Shown here one piece after another: positions 38,001 through 46,713 of a stretch of 48,485 bases of DNA (its first letter is position 1; each line of letters starts with the position of its first letter). A model generated the notes under the pieces. It was not told the DNA's origin, ran no database searches, and worked only from the letters and a program-made list of their open reading frames with translations. Origin of the DNA: Candidatus Woesebacteria bacterium RIFCSPHIGHO2_01_FULL_39_32 (GTDB lineage: Bacteria; Patescibacteriota; Microgenomatia; UBA8517); NCBI GenBank assembly GCA_001792345.1, contig MGGJ01000001.1:1-48485 (forward strand). The letters run 5' to 3'. The position numbers and the translations under genes are program-made.

Positions 38001-40799
38001 ATGCTAAACCTATTTTCTAAACTTCTAGACATCAACCAACGCGAGATCGATCGACTTAGAAAAATCGTTGAGAAAGTTAACGAACATGAAAAAGAAGTTA
38101 AAAAACTTAAGGACAAAGATTTCGCCAAAAAGACTGAGGATTTTAAAGAACGAATCGAAAAGGGCGAGGAATTAAAAGATATTCTTCCTGAGGCGTATGC
38201 GCTTACCCGTGAAGCTTCCCTTCGGACTCTAGGACTTAGGCATTATGACGTACAGATTATGGCCGCAATCGCTCTTTTTGAAGGCAAAGTTGCAGAACAA
38301 AAAACAGGTGAAGGAAAAACCTTATCCGCAGTTCCTGCTTTGTATCTCCACGCCTTGACCGGTAAAGGAACCCATCTTGTAACAGTTAATGATTACCTTG
38401 CCCGACGCGACGCCGGGTGGAATGCACCAATTTTTCATTTACTGGGACTTTCTGTTGGGTCAATTATCCAAGAGGGTAAATCATTCGTTTATGATCCTGA
38501 GCACAATGACCAAAGTCACGGAGATGAGAGGCTCGCACACCTTAAGCCGTCTGAAAGAAAGATGGCTTATCAATCGGATATCACTTACGGGACTAACAAT
38601 GAATTCGGCTTTGATTATTTGCGAGATAACATGGTCCAGGATGTTTCGCAGATGGTTCAACACGGTCACAACTTTACAATAGTTGACGAGGTTGACTCAG
38701 TTTTAATAGATGAAGCGAGAACCCCTTTAATTATTTCCGCTCCCGATACCGAACCGACGGATAAGTACTACAAATTTGCCCAGATGGTGGAAAAACTCAA
38801 TCCTGATACCGATTTCACTATAGATGAGAAGTCGAAAAGTGCGACATTAACCGAGCATGGAATTACAAGAGTCGAGAAAATTTTGGGCGTAACTAATTTA
38901 TACGAGAAAGATTGGGAAACCATTCACCATATTGAAAATGCGCTGCGGGCAAAAACTTTGTATTTGCAAGATAGGGAATATGTTGTTAAGGATGGTCAGG
39001 TGACTATCGTAGACGAATTTACGGGAAGGCTGATGTTTGGCAGGCGCTGGAGTGATGGGCTTCACCAGGCGGTGGAAGCGAAAGAAGGAGTTACAATTCA
39101 GCAGGAAAGTAAAACTCTGGCAACAATTTCTTTCCAAAACTACTTCAGGATGTATAAAGTTCTCTCCGGTATGACTGGGACTGCGGCAACAGAGTCCGAA
39201 GAATTTAAAAAGATTTATGAGTTGGAAGTTGTGGTTGTTCCTACACACAATCCAATGGTTCGCAGGGACCACTCCGATATTATCTACAAATCAATACGTG
39301 CGAAGTATGGTGCGGTTGTGAACGAGATTATCGATAGACATGAAAAGGGGCAGCCGATTTTGGTTGGAACTACTTCGATTGAGAAAAATGAAATAATCAG
39401 CGATTATTTAAAGCGTAAAAAAGTTCCCCACAATATGCTGAATGCAAAAAACCACGAGAAAGAAGCCATGATCATTGCCGATGCGGGAAAACCGGGAGCA
39501 GTAACTGTTGCTACAAATATGGCAGGGCGCGGTGTTGACGTAATTTTGGGTGGAACTCCTCCTGATATGCCTCCCGGAATGGATCGCGAAGTACATAAAA
39601 AGTCAAAAGAGTATATGGCTTGGCAGGATGCCCATGAAAGGGTGGTCAAAGCGGGGGGATTACATGTAATCGGTACTGAAAGACACGAATCCCGAAGGAT
39701 TGATAACCAACTTCGGGGTCGATCTGGTCGTCAGGGTGATCCGGGATCTTCGAAATTTTATTTGTCAATGGAAGATGATTTGATGAGAGTTTTCGGTGGC
39801 GAACAGGTAGCTTCCATTATGGATAGACTTAACTTACCGGAGGATCAGCCGATTGAAAATAGATTGATTTCTCGGGCTATCGAACAAGCTCAAGTTAAGG
39901 TTGAAGGATTTCATTTTGACGCCCGTAAAAATTTAGTTGAGTATGATAATGTAATTAACCAGCAAAGAGAGATTATTTATAAGTTACGTCAACAAGTACT
40001 GGAATCGAAAAATTTAAAGGGTGAGGTTTTAGAAAAACTTGGGAATCAGGTAGATAAAGTTTTATTGTTGTCCTCTAATGTAGAAAGCCAGGAGATTGAT
40101 GAAGAAAAAGTTGTTGTCGGAATGCTTGATATTATTCCATTTGACGATGCTTCAAGAGAAAAAATCAAAAAAGAGATGAAGAGATTAGGCGATAGAGATA
40201 AAATACAAGAGTTTTTAATTAAGGTTGTAGATGATGTTTACACGTCAAGAGAAAAAACTTTGGGAGAGGTTGTAGCAAGACAAGTTGAGAAGTATGGTTA
40301 TTTAGGGTCAATAGACAAACATTGGATCGAACACATCGACCACCTGGACGGCCTTCGTGAAGGAGTACGTCTTAGGGCTTATGGTCAACGCGATCCTTTG
40401 GTTGAATTTAAAAACGAGGCTTTCGGACTCTTTGAGGGTTTACTTGATAGGATAGACGATGAATTATCGCGACGTATATTTAGAATCGGAGTTGCCCAAG
40501 CTCCTCGGCCTGAAATTCCAATCGAAGCTGCAACAACAAATGTAGATACATCTGATGCTACAGGTTTAATCGATACCGTTGCACCTGAGTTAGGAGCTGA
40601 AGGTGGCCAGCCTGCCTTTTCAGATACCCCTCCCTTGAGACCTCCAGTAGACGGTCGTGCTTTTGGGGTGAATTTAAGTAAAGGTAATATCCAAGGGTCG
40701 GGTTCAACTGATGCTAAAAAGAAAATCGGCCGAAACGACCCGTGTCCATGTGGGTCTGGCAAAAAATACAAGAAATGTCATTATCCCCAGTATGGGTAA
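38001..40799 (+). CDS. secA: preprotein translocase ATPase SecA
   Basis: Motor that pushes unfolded proteins through SecYEG. NBD1 has Walker A-like 'EQKTGEGKTLSAVPALYLHA' near residue 100 and DEAD-like 'FTIVDEVDSVLIDEARTPLI'. The preprotein cross-linking domain lies between about 220 and 375. NBD2 contains 'GTTSIEKNEIISDYL' and 'ERHESRRIDNQLRGRSGRQGDPGSSKFYLSMEDDLMR'. The C-terminal zinc tail 'DPCPCGSGKKYKKCH' binds SecB or ribosomes in other bacteria. The length of 932 residues is normal. Confidence 0.98.
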   Translation: MLNLFSKLLDINQREIDRLRKIVEKVNEHEKEVKKLKDKDFAKKTEDFKERIEKGEELKDILPEAYALTREASLRTLGLRHYDVQIMAAIALFEGKVAEQKTGEGKTLSAVPALYLHALTGKGTHLVTVNDYLARRDAGWNAPIFHLLGLSVGSIIQEGKSFVYDPEHNDQSHGDERLAHLKPSERKMAYQSDITYGTNNEFGFDYLRDNMVQDVSQMVQHGHNFTIVDEVDSVLIDEARTPLIISAPDTEPTDKYYKFAQMVEKLNPDTDFTIDEKSKSATLTEHGITRVEKILGVTNLYEKDWETIHHIENALRAKTLYLQDREYVVKDGQVTIVDEFTGRLMFGRRWSDGLHQAVEAKEGVTIQQESKTLATISFQNYFRMYKVLSGMTGTAATESEEFKKIYELEVVVVPTHNPMVRRDHSDIIYKSIRAKYGAVVNEIIDRHEKGQPILVGTTSIEKNEIISDYLKRKKVPHNMLNAKNHEKEAMIIADAGKPGAVTVATNMAGRGVDVILGGTPPDMPPGMDREVHKKSKEYMAWQDAHERVVKAGGLHVIGTERHESRRIDNQLRGRSGRQGDPGSSKFYLSMEDDLMRVFGGEQVASIMDRLNLPEDQPIENRLISRAIEQAQVKVEGFHFDARKNLVEYDNVINQQREIIYKLRQQVLESKNLKGEVLEKLGNQVDKVLLLSSNVESQEIDEEKVVVGMLDIIPFDDASREKIKKEMKRLGDRDKIQEFLIKVVDDVYTSREKTLGEVVARQVEKYGYLGSIDKHWIEHIDHLDGLREGVRLRAYGQRDPLVEFKNEAFGLFEGLLDRIDDELSRRIFRIGVAQAPRPEIPIEAATTNVDTSDATGLIDTVAPELGAEGGQPAFSDTPPLRPPVDGRAFGVNLSKGNIQGSGSTDAKKKIGRNDPCPCGSGKKYKKCHYPQYG

Positions 40800-40818
40800 T
40801 GTTAGTATATAGAAAAAT

Positions 40819-41067
40819 ATGACGAAAAAGCGATCCAAAGTAACAATCATTGGAATATGTGTAGGTTTTTTTGCAGGTCTCATTGTGGAAGTATTAGTAG
40901 TTGGTGTATGGAGAAATATACCTGTAGAAGATACATTAGTTACTTTACCACGAGCGCCGAGTGGTCCATGGGCAATTGGACCAGGCTTCGCGTTGATTAG
41001 TTTTTCAATATTGGGCGGCTTTCTTGGAATTCTTATCGAAATTATCAGAGGAAATAAGAAGATCTGA
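40819..41067 (+). CDS. small two-helix membrane protein
   Basis: An 82-residue protein with helices at about 8-29 and 54-76 and a short exported loop. No motif or family is recognised. It follows secA by 19 bases and may be in the same transcript. Confidence 0.6.
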   Translation: MTKKRSKVTIIGICVGFFAGLIVEVLVVGVWRNIPVEDTLVTLPRAPSGPWAIGPGFALISFSILGGFLGILIEIIRGNKKI

Positions 41068-41084
41068 CATCCAAGTTCTATAAC

Positions 41085-41112
41085 TTGACTTTGTACGTTT
41101 ATAATGTACAAT
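41085..41112 (+). promoter_or_regulatory. promoter and palindromic operator of the Phd/RelE pair
   Basis: TTGACT (41085-41090), 16 bases, TACAAT (41107-41112). The inverted repeat TTGTAC-N9-GTACAA (41091-41111) fills the spacer and overlaps the -10 box, the position expected for autorepression by the antitoxin. Transcript start is predicted about 4 bases before the ATG. Confidence 0.7.
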
Positions 41113-41122
41113 CTAAATTAAC

Positions 41123-41368
41123 ATGAACATCGTAAATGCAACAGTTTTGCGAAATAATTTAGCAGACACAATAAAAGAGGTAGGAAAGAAAAATTATCTT
41201 CTTATTGCAAATAGAGGAAAAATTATCTCCGCACTAGTGGATGTAGAATTGTTTGAGGATTTATTGGCTTTAAAGGATAAAAACTATTTGAAAAGCATTA
41301 AAAAAGCAAGAGAAGAATATGAGAAGGGTGAAATTTTTTCTCATGCAGAAGTCTTCGGTGAAATTTAA
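41123..41368 (+). CDS. Phd/YefM-type antitoxin
   Basis: An 81-residue antitoxin. 'VNATVLRNNLADTIKEVGKKNYLLIANRGKIISALVDVELFEDL' is the Phd/YefM DNA-binding fold, and the charged tail ('KKAREEYEKGEIFSHAEVFGEI') would wrap around the toxin. Its stop overlaps the toxin's start codon. It should repress its own promoter through the palindrome upstream. Confidence 0.88.
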   Translation: MNIVNATVLRNNLADTIKEVGKKNYLLIANRGKIISALVDVELFEDLLALKDKNYLKSIKKAREEYEKGEIFSHAEVFGEI

Positions 41369-41619
41369 TGGCTTTTAAAATCTTCTATACAAAATCGGCA
41401 TATAAAGATATAAAAAAATTGGATTCAGTAACTAAAAAAAGATTAAAGAAAGGCATAGAAAAAAATCTTACTTCACCCTTATCAAACGCAAGAAAATTAA
41501 CAGATCCCAAAATCGGCAGTTACAGATGGAGAGTTGGAAATTATCGAATAATATTTGATGTCCACGGACGAAATATTGTTGTTCTAAGAGTAAGACATAG
41601 GAAGGAAAGTTATAGATAA
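41368..41619 (+). CDS. RelE/ParE-family toxin
   Basis: An 83-residue RelE-fold protein. 'FKIFYTKSAYKDIKKLD', 'LTDPKIGSYRWRVGNYRIIFDV' and 'VVLRVRHRKESYR' are the family strands; the basic residues R50-type in 'YRWRVGNYRI' and the C-terminal 'HRKESY' with Tyr would place it with mRNA-cleaving RelE toxins rather than gyrase-targeting ParE, though this cannot be decided by eye. The gene is translationally coupled to the antitoxin. Confidence 0.9.
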   Translation: MAFKIFYTKSAYKDIKKLDSVTKKRLKKGIEKNLTSPLSNARKLTDPKIGSYRWRVGNYRIIFDVHGRNIVVLRVRHRKESYR

Positions 41620-41652
41620 AGGTTATAATAGTTTTAACAAGTTGTTCTCCAA

Positions 41653-42156
41653 ATGAAAGTTCCACTATTTAAACAAAAAGATAAACTTGATTGTGGTCCA
41701 ACAGCGTTAAGAATGGTTTTGGAATACTACGGTAAAAAGATTAGAGCCGACGAAATTATAAAGGGCATTGGTGGTATTAAGAATTTCGGAGTTAGAACTA
41801 TTAAACTAGCTGATTTTGCACGAAAGTTAGGATTTAAAACACTGTGTTTATCTTACAATGAGAAGCTTTCGAAAGGTAAAGCAAAGATAAAAACTCCGTC
41901 GAAGTCCGATATCATAAATGTTTTAGATAAAAACAGACCTGCCATATTATCTGTTAACACCTCAATACTCTTTGGAAATAAATCTCCTAAAGATATGGGA
42001 CACTTCATTGTTGTAACAATCTATAAAAATGGTTATTTTTGGTATAACGATCCACGAGATGGGAAAGAACACAAAATCGAAGAAGAAAAATTACTTTTCG
42101 CGTGGTTCAACAACGTACTGGATTCGAGTGCATATTTATTAGCTATTTGGAGGTAA
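41653..42156 (+). CDS. C39-like cysteine peptidase
   Basis: A 167-residue papain-like protein. The catalytic Cys is in 'KDKLDCGPTALRMVLEYYG', the His in 'KDMGHFIVVTIYKNGYFWYNDPRDG', followed by the NDP Asp. The C39 domain usually cleaves double-glycine leader peptides as part of an ABC transporter, but this one is stand-alone and has no signal peptide or transporter domain. It may be a protease or a peptidase of another peptide class. It lies 33 bases after the RelE toxin gene; a TATAAT box lies about 20 bases before its ATG. Confidence 0.8.
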   Translation: MKVPLFKQKDKLDCGPTALRMVLEYYGKKIRADEIIKGIGGIKNFGVRTIKLADFARKLGFKTLCLSYNEKLSKGKAKIKTPSKSDIINVLDKNRPAILSVNTSILFGNKSPKDMGHFIVVTIYKNGYFWYNDPRDGKEHKIEEEKLLFAWFNNVLDSSAYLLAIWR

Positions 42157-42158
42157 GT

Positions 42159-42644
42159 CTAATTATGAGAAAAGATTCTGTCAAGGAACTCCTCAAAAGA
42201 TTTAAAGAAGTTTTCTAGCAATTCTCCGACAGTTTCAGATGTTTCATCGTTGTCTTCCAAAATATCTGGCGTTGGTTCGGGGGTAGTCGTGGGATTTTCG
42301 GTTGGTGTTAAGCTCGGATTTTGAGTTGGACTAGGTGTCGAAGTAGACTGGGCTCCTTCGTTTACATTAATTTCTCCAGGACCTTCTAGCTTCCATTCTT
42401 TACCATTAATATTGACAGAGGATGTACCTTCCCCTTCCTGGCTAATATTTACTTGAGTTTTAGTTTCCGAATTAAATGTAGGAGTACTGCTGTCTGTATT
42501 AACATTATTATTAATATTTACATTCACACTAGAGCTACCACCACTACTACTTGTTCTTACATAATTATTTATACGTGCGTTGGCAGTTGTGCTTGCTGTA
42601 AAAAAAACGATTATAAAAACTACAATTAGAGCAGGGATCTTCAT
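42159..42644 (-). CDS. secreted low-complexity protein
   Basis: A 161-residue protein with a clear signal peptide (about 1-23, ending near TANA), a Ser/Asn/Val-rich region ('SVNVNINNNVNTDSS'), a Thr/Pro/Ser-rich linker and an acidic C-terminal helix with Phe. It looks like an extracellular or surface protein; no enzyme motif or family is seen. The Thr/Pro linker resembles those of surface proteins. Confidence 0.6.
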   Translation of the reverse strand: MKIPALIVVFIIVFFTASTTANARINNYVRTSSSGGSSSVNVNINNNVNTDSSTPTFNSETKTQVNISQEGEGTSSVNINGKEWKLEGPGEINVNEGAQSTSTPSPTQNPSLTPTENPTTTPEPTPDILEDNDETSETVGELLENFFKSFEEFLDRIFSHN

Positions 42645-42682
42645 AGCTTTATTATTTTACACTACCCAATCAACGTTTAATA

Positions 42683-42883
42683 CTATTCCCAACCTACGGC
42701 TTTCATTACCTCTTCCGCTGAGTTATAAGTACCAACTGGAAGTTTTTCCATAAAATCTTTTCTCAAGTCTTCTGCCACGTCCTCCATTCCATTGCATTCC
42801 TGTTTTAATTCCTCTGCTGTTGCTGGATACTTAACGTGGGTTTTAAGATGGTCAACCGCTACCTTTTTGTTATCATCATCCAT
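42683..42883 (-). CDS. DUF2795-like small protein
   Basis: A 66-residue soluble protein. 'VKYPATAEELKQECNGMEDVAEDLRKDFMEKLPVGTYNSAEEVMKAVGW' has the layout of DUF2795 (YPA...L..LP...Y.s.eEV..A.G). Its function is unknown. I begin at ATG 42883 instead of the ORF track start because a GGAAGGGGGG Shine-Dalgarno lies just before it; most other genes here lack one. Confidence 0.75.
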   Translation of the reverse strand: MDDDNKKVAVDHLKTHVKYPATAEELKQECNGMEDVAEDLRKDFMEKLPVGTYNSAEEVMKAVGWE

Positions 42884-43011
42884 ATTTTTCACCCCCCTTC
42901 CAAAATAAGATTGTGAGAGCAATCACATCTCATTGTACACAAGATTTTACTTTTGAAAAGAGGGTAAAAATGGAACGATGTCGATAATTTTTCTAAACGT
43001 TATAATTAGTT

Positions 43012-44346
43012 GTGTTTATTAACAAAAAGCTTTTAATTCCTCTTTCGATTTTTCTTGTTGCATTTTTGTTTCGACTTTTTTTGACTCCACAAACCCATCA
43101 CGTAGATATTTTCAGTAATTCTCACTGGGGGGAGTGGATAGCCGCAAACGGTTCCAAAGGCTTTTATGAAGCCAGGGATTGGGTTTATTCTTGGCCGACG
43201 CAACCACCTCTAATGAGTCTTATCTATGGATTTGATCACAAGCTTTATGAGTTTTTCTTAGAAACTTTGAGGGACTCGGCAAACATAATTGTGAAATATC
43301 ACCTCGCACCAGGACACATGATCTGGTGGTTTAATTTTGTAATTTGGTTTGATAATCCCTTGACTTCCGAGATTTGGTTTCCTGTTGGATATCTTTCAAC
43401 AATTAAACTTCTTCCTATCTTAGCCGATTTAGGGATAGCTGCATTTATTTTCTTTCTTGCCAGAAAAATTAAAGTAAAAAAACCAATTCTCTGGCCTTTC
43501 CTTTACCTCTTTTCTCCTTTTTCCTGGTATTTATCTGCTTTATGGGGGCAATATGATCAGGTTGGATTTTTCTTTTTACTTCTCGCTTTTTATCTTCTTT
43601 CAAAACGAAAATTAATTCTTTCTCCGTTCCTACTCTCGTTAAGTATTGGGATAAAACCTACTTCATTAATCTTTATTCCTTTGTATCTTTTTTTATATTT
43701 TAAAAACAAGCCTAATATCAGAGAATTTTTTTTAGGAATTTTGCTTGTCGGGATTGTTCAATATCTTTCAACTAAAGCATTTACAGATCAAAATATTATT
43801 ACTTACACAAGGGAAACTCTCATTCCGATAATTTTTTACAAATCAGACTTCAGAATTTCTACGAACTCCTTTAACTTTTGGCACATTTTTACACGCGACA
43901 AGATTTTCGGTCACAATGAAGTTTTATTTCTTTTACCGACAAGAATTTGGGGTTTACTAATATTTGGTGTTTTAAATATCATCGCTATATCCAAGATCAA
44001 AGTGAAAAAATTCAAAACGGTAGTTTTTGGAATGTTTATTATCGGATTTGGGGGTTGGCTATATCTCACCAACATGCTCGAGCGCTATGCTTTTGCTGGA
44101 GTGGTAAGTGGACTTTTACTTTCTATTTACTTTCCCAAGCTTCTCAAATATTGGTTTATCCTGAGTATTATATATTGGATTAATCTTTTTAGGGGTTGGT
44201 GGTATCCTGAGACGTTATTAATCCTAAAAAACTTTTTAACCGTGAACAAAGGAGTTTTTGAGGTAGTTCTAGCTTTACTTAATGTGATTTTTTATTTAGC
44301 TATTGTTCAGAAAGTAAAAAACGAAGAGATAAGAAAATTAAGTTGA
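43012..44346 (+). CDS. polytopic membrane glycosyltransferase-like protein (GT-C fold)
   Basis: A 444-residue protein starting at GTG 43012 with about ten membrane helices. An early loop contains 'THHVDIFSNSHWGEWIAANG' with acidic residues after helix 1, as in polyprenol-phosphate-dependent GT-C mannosyltransferases, and later 'SALWGQYDQVGFFFLLLAFYLL' and 'LSIGIKPTSLIFIPLYLFLY' match the GT87/PIG-M-like pattern. It probably transfers a sugar from a lipid donor to envelope glycans. A TATAAT box ends 5 bases before the GTG, so it may be leaderless. Confidence 0.75.
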   Translation: MFINKKLLIPLSIFLVAFLFRLFLTPQTHHVDIFSNSHWGEWIAANGSKGFYEARDWVYSWPTQPPLMSLIYGFDHKLYEFFLETLRDSANIIVKYHLAPGHMIWWFNFVIWFDNPLTSEIWFPVGYLSTIKLLPILADLGIAAFIFFLARKIKVKKPILWPFLYLFSPFSWYLSALWGQYDQVGFFFLLLAFYLLSKRKLILSPFLLSLSIGIKPTSLIFIPLYLFLYFKNKPNIREFFLGILLVGIVQYLSTKAFTDQNIITYTRETLIPIIFYKSDFRISTNSFNFWHIFTRDKIFGHNEVLFLLPTRIWGLLIFGVLNIIAISKIKVKKFKTVVFGMFIIGFGGWLYLTNMLERYAFAGVVSGLLLSIYFPKLLKYWFILSIIYWINLFRGWWYPETLLILKNFLTVNKGVFEVVLALLNVIFYLAIVQKVKNEEIRKLS

Positions 44347-44371
44347 CACGATTAATCATATCAATTACACT
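44343..44371 (+). promoter_or_regulatory. promoter of the second DsbA-like gene
   Basis: TTGACA (44343-44348), 17 bases, TACACT (44366-44371). No BlaI-type operator overlaps it, unlike the paralogue at 2567. Confidence 0.7.
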
Positions 44372-44388
44372 TTCATGTATTGTCAAAA

Positions 44389-45216
44389 ATGGCTGCAAGT
44401 AAAAAAACCAGTAACTTTTTAGAAAAATTAACTCCGATTCTTCTTATTGCAACTATTGCACTTGCCTTTATAGTTGGAAATTTATGGGAGAAAGTGAATA
44501 GGCTCGAGGGAGGCACTTCAGTTGCCGGACAAACTACCGGAGGGACTGGAGATCAAGCTCAAACTGGGACAGCACCGGCTCCAAAACAGGTAGCGCTTGA
44601 TGATATAAAAGCAGTCTTCCAAAAGGATGTTATAAAATTCGGTGATGCTAACGCCAAATTGCTTTTTGTTGAAGTCGCTGACCCAAGCTGTCCTTATTGT
44701 CATATAGCAGCGGGATTGAATCCGGAACTCAATTCTTCTGCAGGAGATAGATTCAAATTAGTTACAGATGGCGGAACATATGTAGCACCTGTAATTGAGA
44801 TGAAGAAGCTAGTGGATCAAGGTAAGGCATCATTTGCATATATATACACCCCTGGCCACGGAAATGGAGAAATGGGCACAAAAGCCCTTTATTGTGCCCA
44901 GGAAAAGGGAAAATTTTGGGAAGCGCACGATACGTTAATGACAAATAAGGGCTATGACCTTCTGAATAATACCGTTAAAAATGATAAGGCCAAATCCGGA
45001 GAACTTTCTTCCTTTCTAGCTTCAGCAATTGATTCATCTTTTTTAAAAAGCTGTCTTGACAGTGGTAAATACGACGGTAGGCTTCAAAGTGACATTGCAT
45101 TAGCTCAAGAGTTGGGAGTACGCGGTACTCCCGGATTTTTTGTGAACGATAAAAATTTCGCAGGTGCATATAACTACAAAGATATGGAACCTGCGGTAAA
45201 CGAAGCGTTAAAATAA
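44389..45216 (+). CDS. DsbA-like thioredoxin-fold protein, second copy
   Basis: A membrane-anchored oxidoreductase of 275 residues. The N terminus closely matches the copy at 2567 (MAASKKTSNFLEKLTPILL against MAVSKIKGNFLDKLVPILL), followed by a Gly/Thr/Gln linker and CPYC at 101-104. The cis-Pro loop is 'GVRGTPGFFVNDKNFAGAY'. I shifted the start from TTG 44380 to ATG 44389 by comparison with the paralogue and by the promoter position. The YdjM-like gene follows after 9 bases. Confidence 0.88.
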   Translation: MAASKKTSNFLEKLTPILLIATIALAFIVGNLWEKVNRLEGGTSVAGQTTGGTGDQAQTGTAPAPKQVALDDIKAVFQKDVIKFGDANAKLLFVEVADPSCPYCHIAAGLNPELNSSAGDRFKLVTDGGTYVAPVIEMKKLVDQGKASFAYIYTPGHGNGEMGTKALYCAQEKGKFWEAHDTLMTNKGYDLLNNTVKNDKAKSGELSSFLASAIDSSFLKSCLDSGKYDGRLQSDIALAQELGVRGTPGFFVNDKNFAGAYNYKDMEPAVNEALK

Positions 45217-45225
45217 GCTAATTAC

Positions 45226-45801
45226 ATGACTGCCCGAACTCATGATGCTTTTGCCTTCGCTTGCCTGGTAACAGTAGCTGCTTTTTTCCCTCCCCAAAAT
45301 CTCAATCTGGCAACGTTAGTTGTTTCCGTAATCGGAGCGGATATTGGTGCACTAATTCCCGATATGGATGGTGCCGGCAATAGACTTTGGGATCTATTAC
45401 CTGCTGGGCATAACATGGGGAAAATATTAAGAAGAATTTTTTATAAACACAGAACTTTGACCCATTCTATAATTGGAATTGTAGCTATCTATAAAATACT
45501 TGAGTGGGTATTATTTAAATACTTAAATTCAACATTCCTAGATCCGGGTATAATTTTGGCCAGCATTATGATTGGATACCTTTCCCATATTTTGGCAGAC
45601 GCATTGACCGAAGAAGGAGTACCTCTTCTTTTTCCATTAAGTATTAACTTCGGATTACCTCCAATCAAGAAATGGAGAATAAAAACAGGCAAGTGGTTTG
45701 AAAATTTTGTTGTCTACCCGGGGGTTTGGATATATCTAATCTGGTTCGTTCAAATTCATCAATCAGAGTTAATTCAAATATTTCGGCTTACGGGGGTTTA
45801 A
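45226..45801 (+). CDS. YdjM/DUF457-family membrane-bound metal-dependent hydrolase
   Basis: A 191-residue membrane protein. 'ADIGALIPDMDGAGN' (acidic metal ligands) and 'YKHRTLTHSIIGIVAIY' with 'GYLSHILADALTEEGVPLLFPL' are the signature motifs of the LexA-regulated YdjM group. The substrate is unknown in the family; a phospholipid or lipid phosphate role is suspected. It follows the DsbA-like gene and precedes gnd by 9 bases, so the three may be co-transcribed. Confidence 0.87.
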   Translation: MTARTHDAFAFACLVTVAAFFPPQNLNLATLVVSVIGADIGALIPDMDGAGNRLWDLLPAGHNMGKILRRIFYKHRTLTHSIIGIVAIYKILEWVLFKYLNSTFLDPGIILASIMIGYLSHILADALTEEGVPLLFPLSINFGLPPIKKWRIKTGKWFENFVVYPGVWIYLIWFVQIHQSELIQIFRLTGV

Positions 45802-45810
45802 TTTTATTAG

Positions 45811-46713
45811 ATGAAAATTGGTTTTGTGGGTTTAGGAAAGATGGGAAAGGGGATAGTGACCCATTTGTTAAAAGAGGGGGTAGAAGTGGTTTGTTGGAAT
45901 AGGTCAAGAGATGATATAGATGAGGTAGTTACAAAAGGTGCAGTAGGAACGCAGTCGCATAAGGAACTTATAAGTAAACTTACCTCTCCAAGAATTGTTT
46001 GGTTAATGGTACCGCAAGGCACTCCTGTAGATGAGATGATTGATTTATTGACCCCCCACTTGTCTTCGGGAGATTTAATAGTAGATGGGGGAAATTCATT
46101 TTATAAAGATACCATCAGAAGGCATGTTGAACTAATAAAGAAAGGGATACGTTTTATGGACGTGGGTGTATCGGGTGGTCCGAGTGGCGCACTAAACGGG
46201 GCTTGTTTAATGGTGGGAGGAAGTAAAAAAGATTACAAACTTATTGCGCCTATATTAAAGTTAATAGCAGCGCCTGGCGCATTAGCACATTTAGGAGATG
46301 TCGGGGCCGGACACTTTGCTAAAATGGTTCATAATGGAATCGAATACGGAATGATGGAAGCAATCGCAGAGGGTGCAGCGGTTTTGAAAGAATCCAGATT
46401 TAATTTTAATCTTTCAAAAGTTTTTGATTTATATAACCAAAGATCAGTTATCGAATCAAGGTTGGTAGAGTGGGCTAAAGAAGCCTTTAGTGATGGTGAA
46501 AATTTGGGCGATATTTCATCGATAATTGAAGCTACCGGCGAAGGAGAATGGACAGTAAAAACCGCAACCGAGCTCGGGGTAGATGTTCCGGTTATTAAAA
46601 AATCACTACAAATAAGAAAAGATTCTACAAACATGCCGGACAATTTTCGTAATAGAGTAGTATCAGCATTACGGGGAAAATTTGGAGGACATTCTGTAAA
46701 AAAACCAAATTAG
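45811..46713 (+). CDS. gnd: 6-phosphogluconate dehydrogenase, short form
   Basis: Oxidatively decarboxylates 6-phosphogluconate to ribulose-5-phosphate, yielding NADPH or NADH. The Rossmann loop is 'GFVGLGKMGKGIV', substrate contacts lie in 'VDGGNSFYKDT' and 'VGVSGGPSGALNGACLMVGG', and the catalytic Lys is in 'GHFAKMVHNGIEYGMMEAIAE'. At 300 residues it belongs to the short YqeC/GndA type, which is often NAD-dependent. It converges with zwf with stop codons overlapping by 4 bases, so the two oxidative pentose phosphate enzymes lie side by side. Confidence 0.93.
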   Translation: MKIGFVGLGKMGKGIVTHLLKEGVEVVCWNRSRDDIDEVVTKGAVGTQSHKELISKLTSPRIVWLMVPQGTPVDEMIDLLTPHLSSGDLIVDGGNSFYKDTIRRHVELIKKGIRFMDVGVSGGPSGALNGACLMVGGSKKDYKLIAPILKLIAAPGALAHLGDVGAGHFAKMVHNGIEYGMMEAIAEGAAVLKESRFNFNLSKVFDLYNQRSVIESRLVEWAKEAFSDGENLGDISSIIEATGEGEWTVKTATELGVDVPVIKKSLQIRKDSTNMPDNFRNRVVSALRGKFGGHSVKKPN

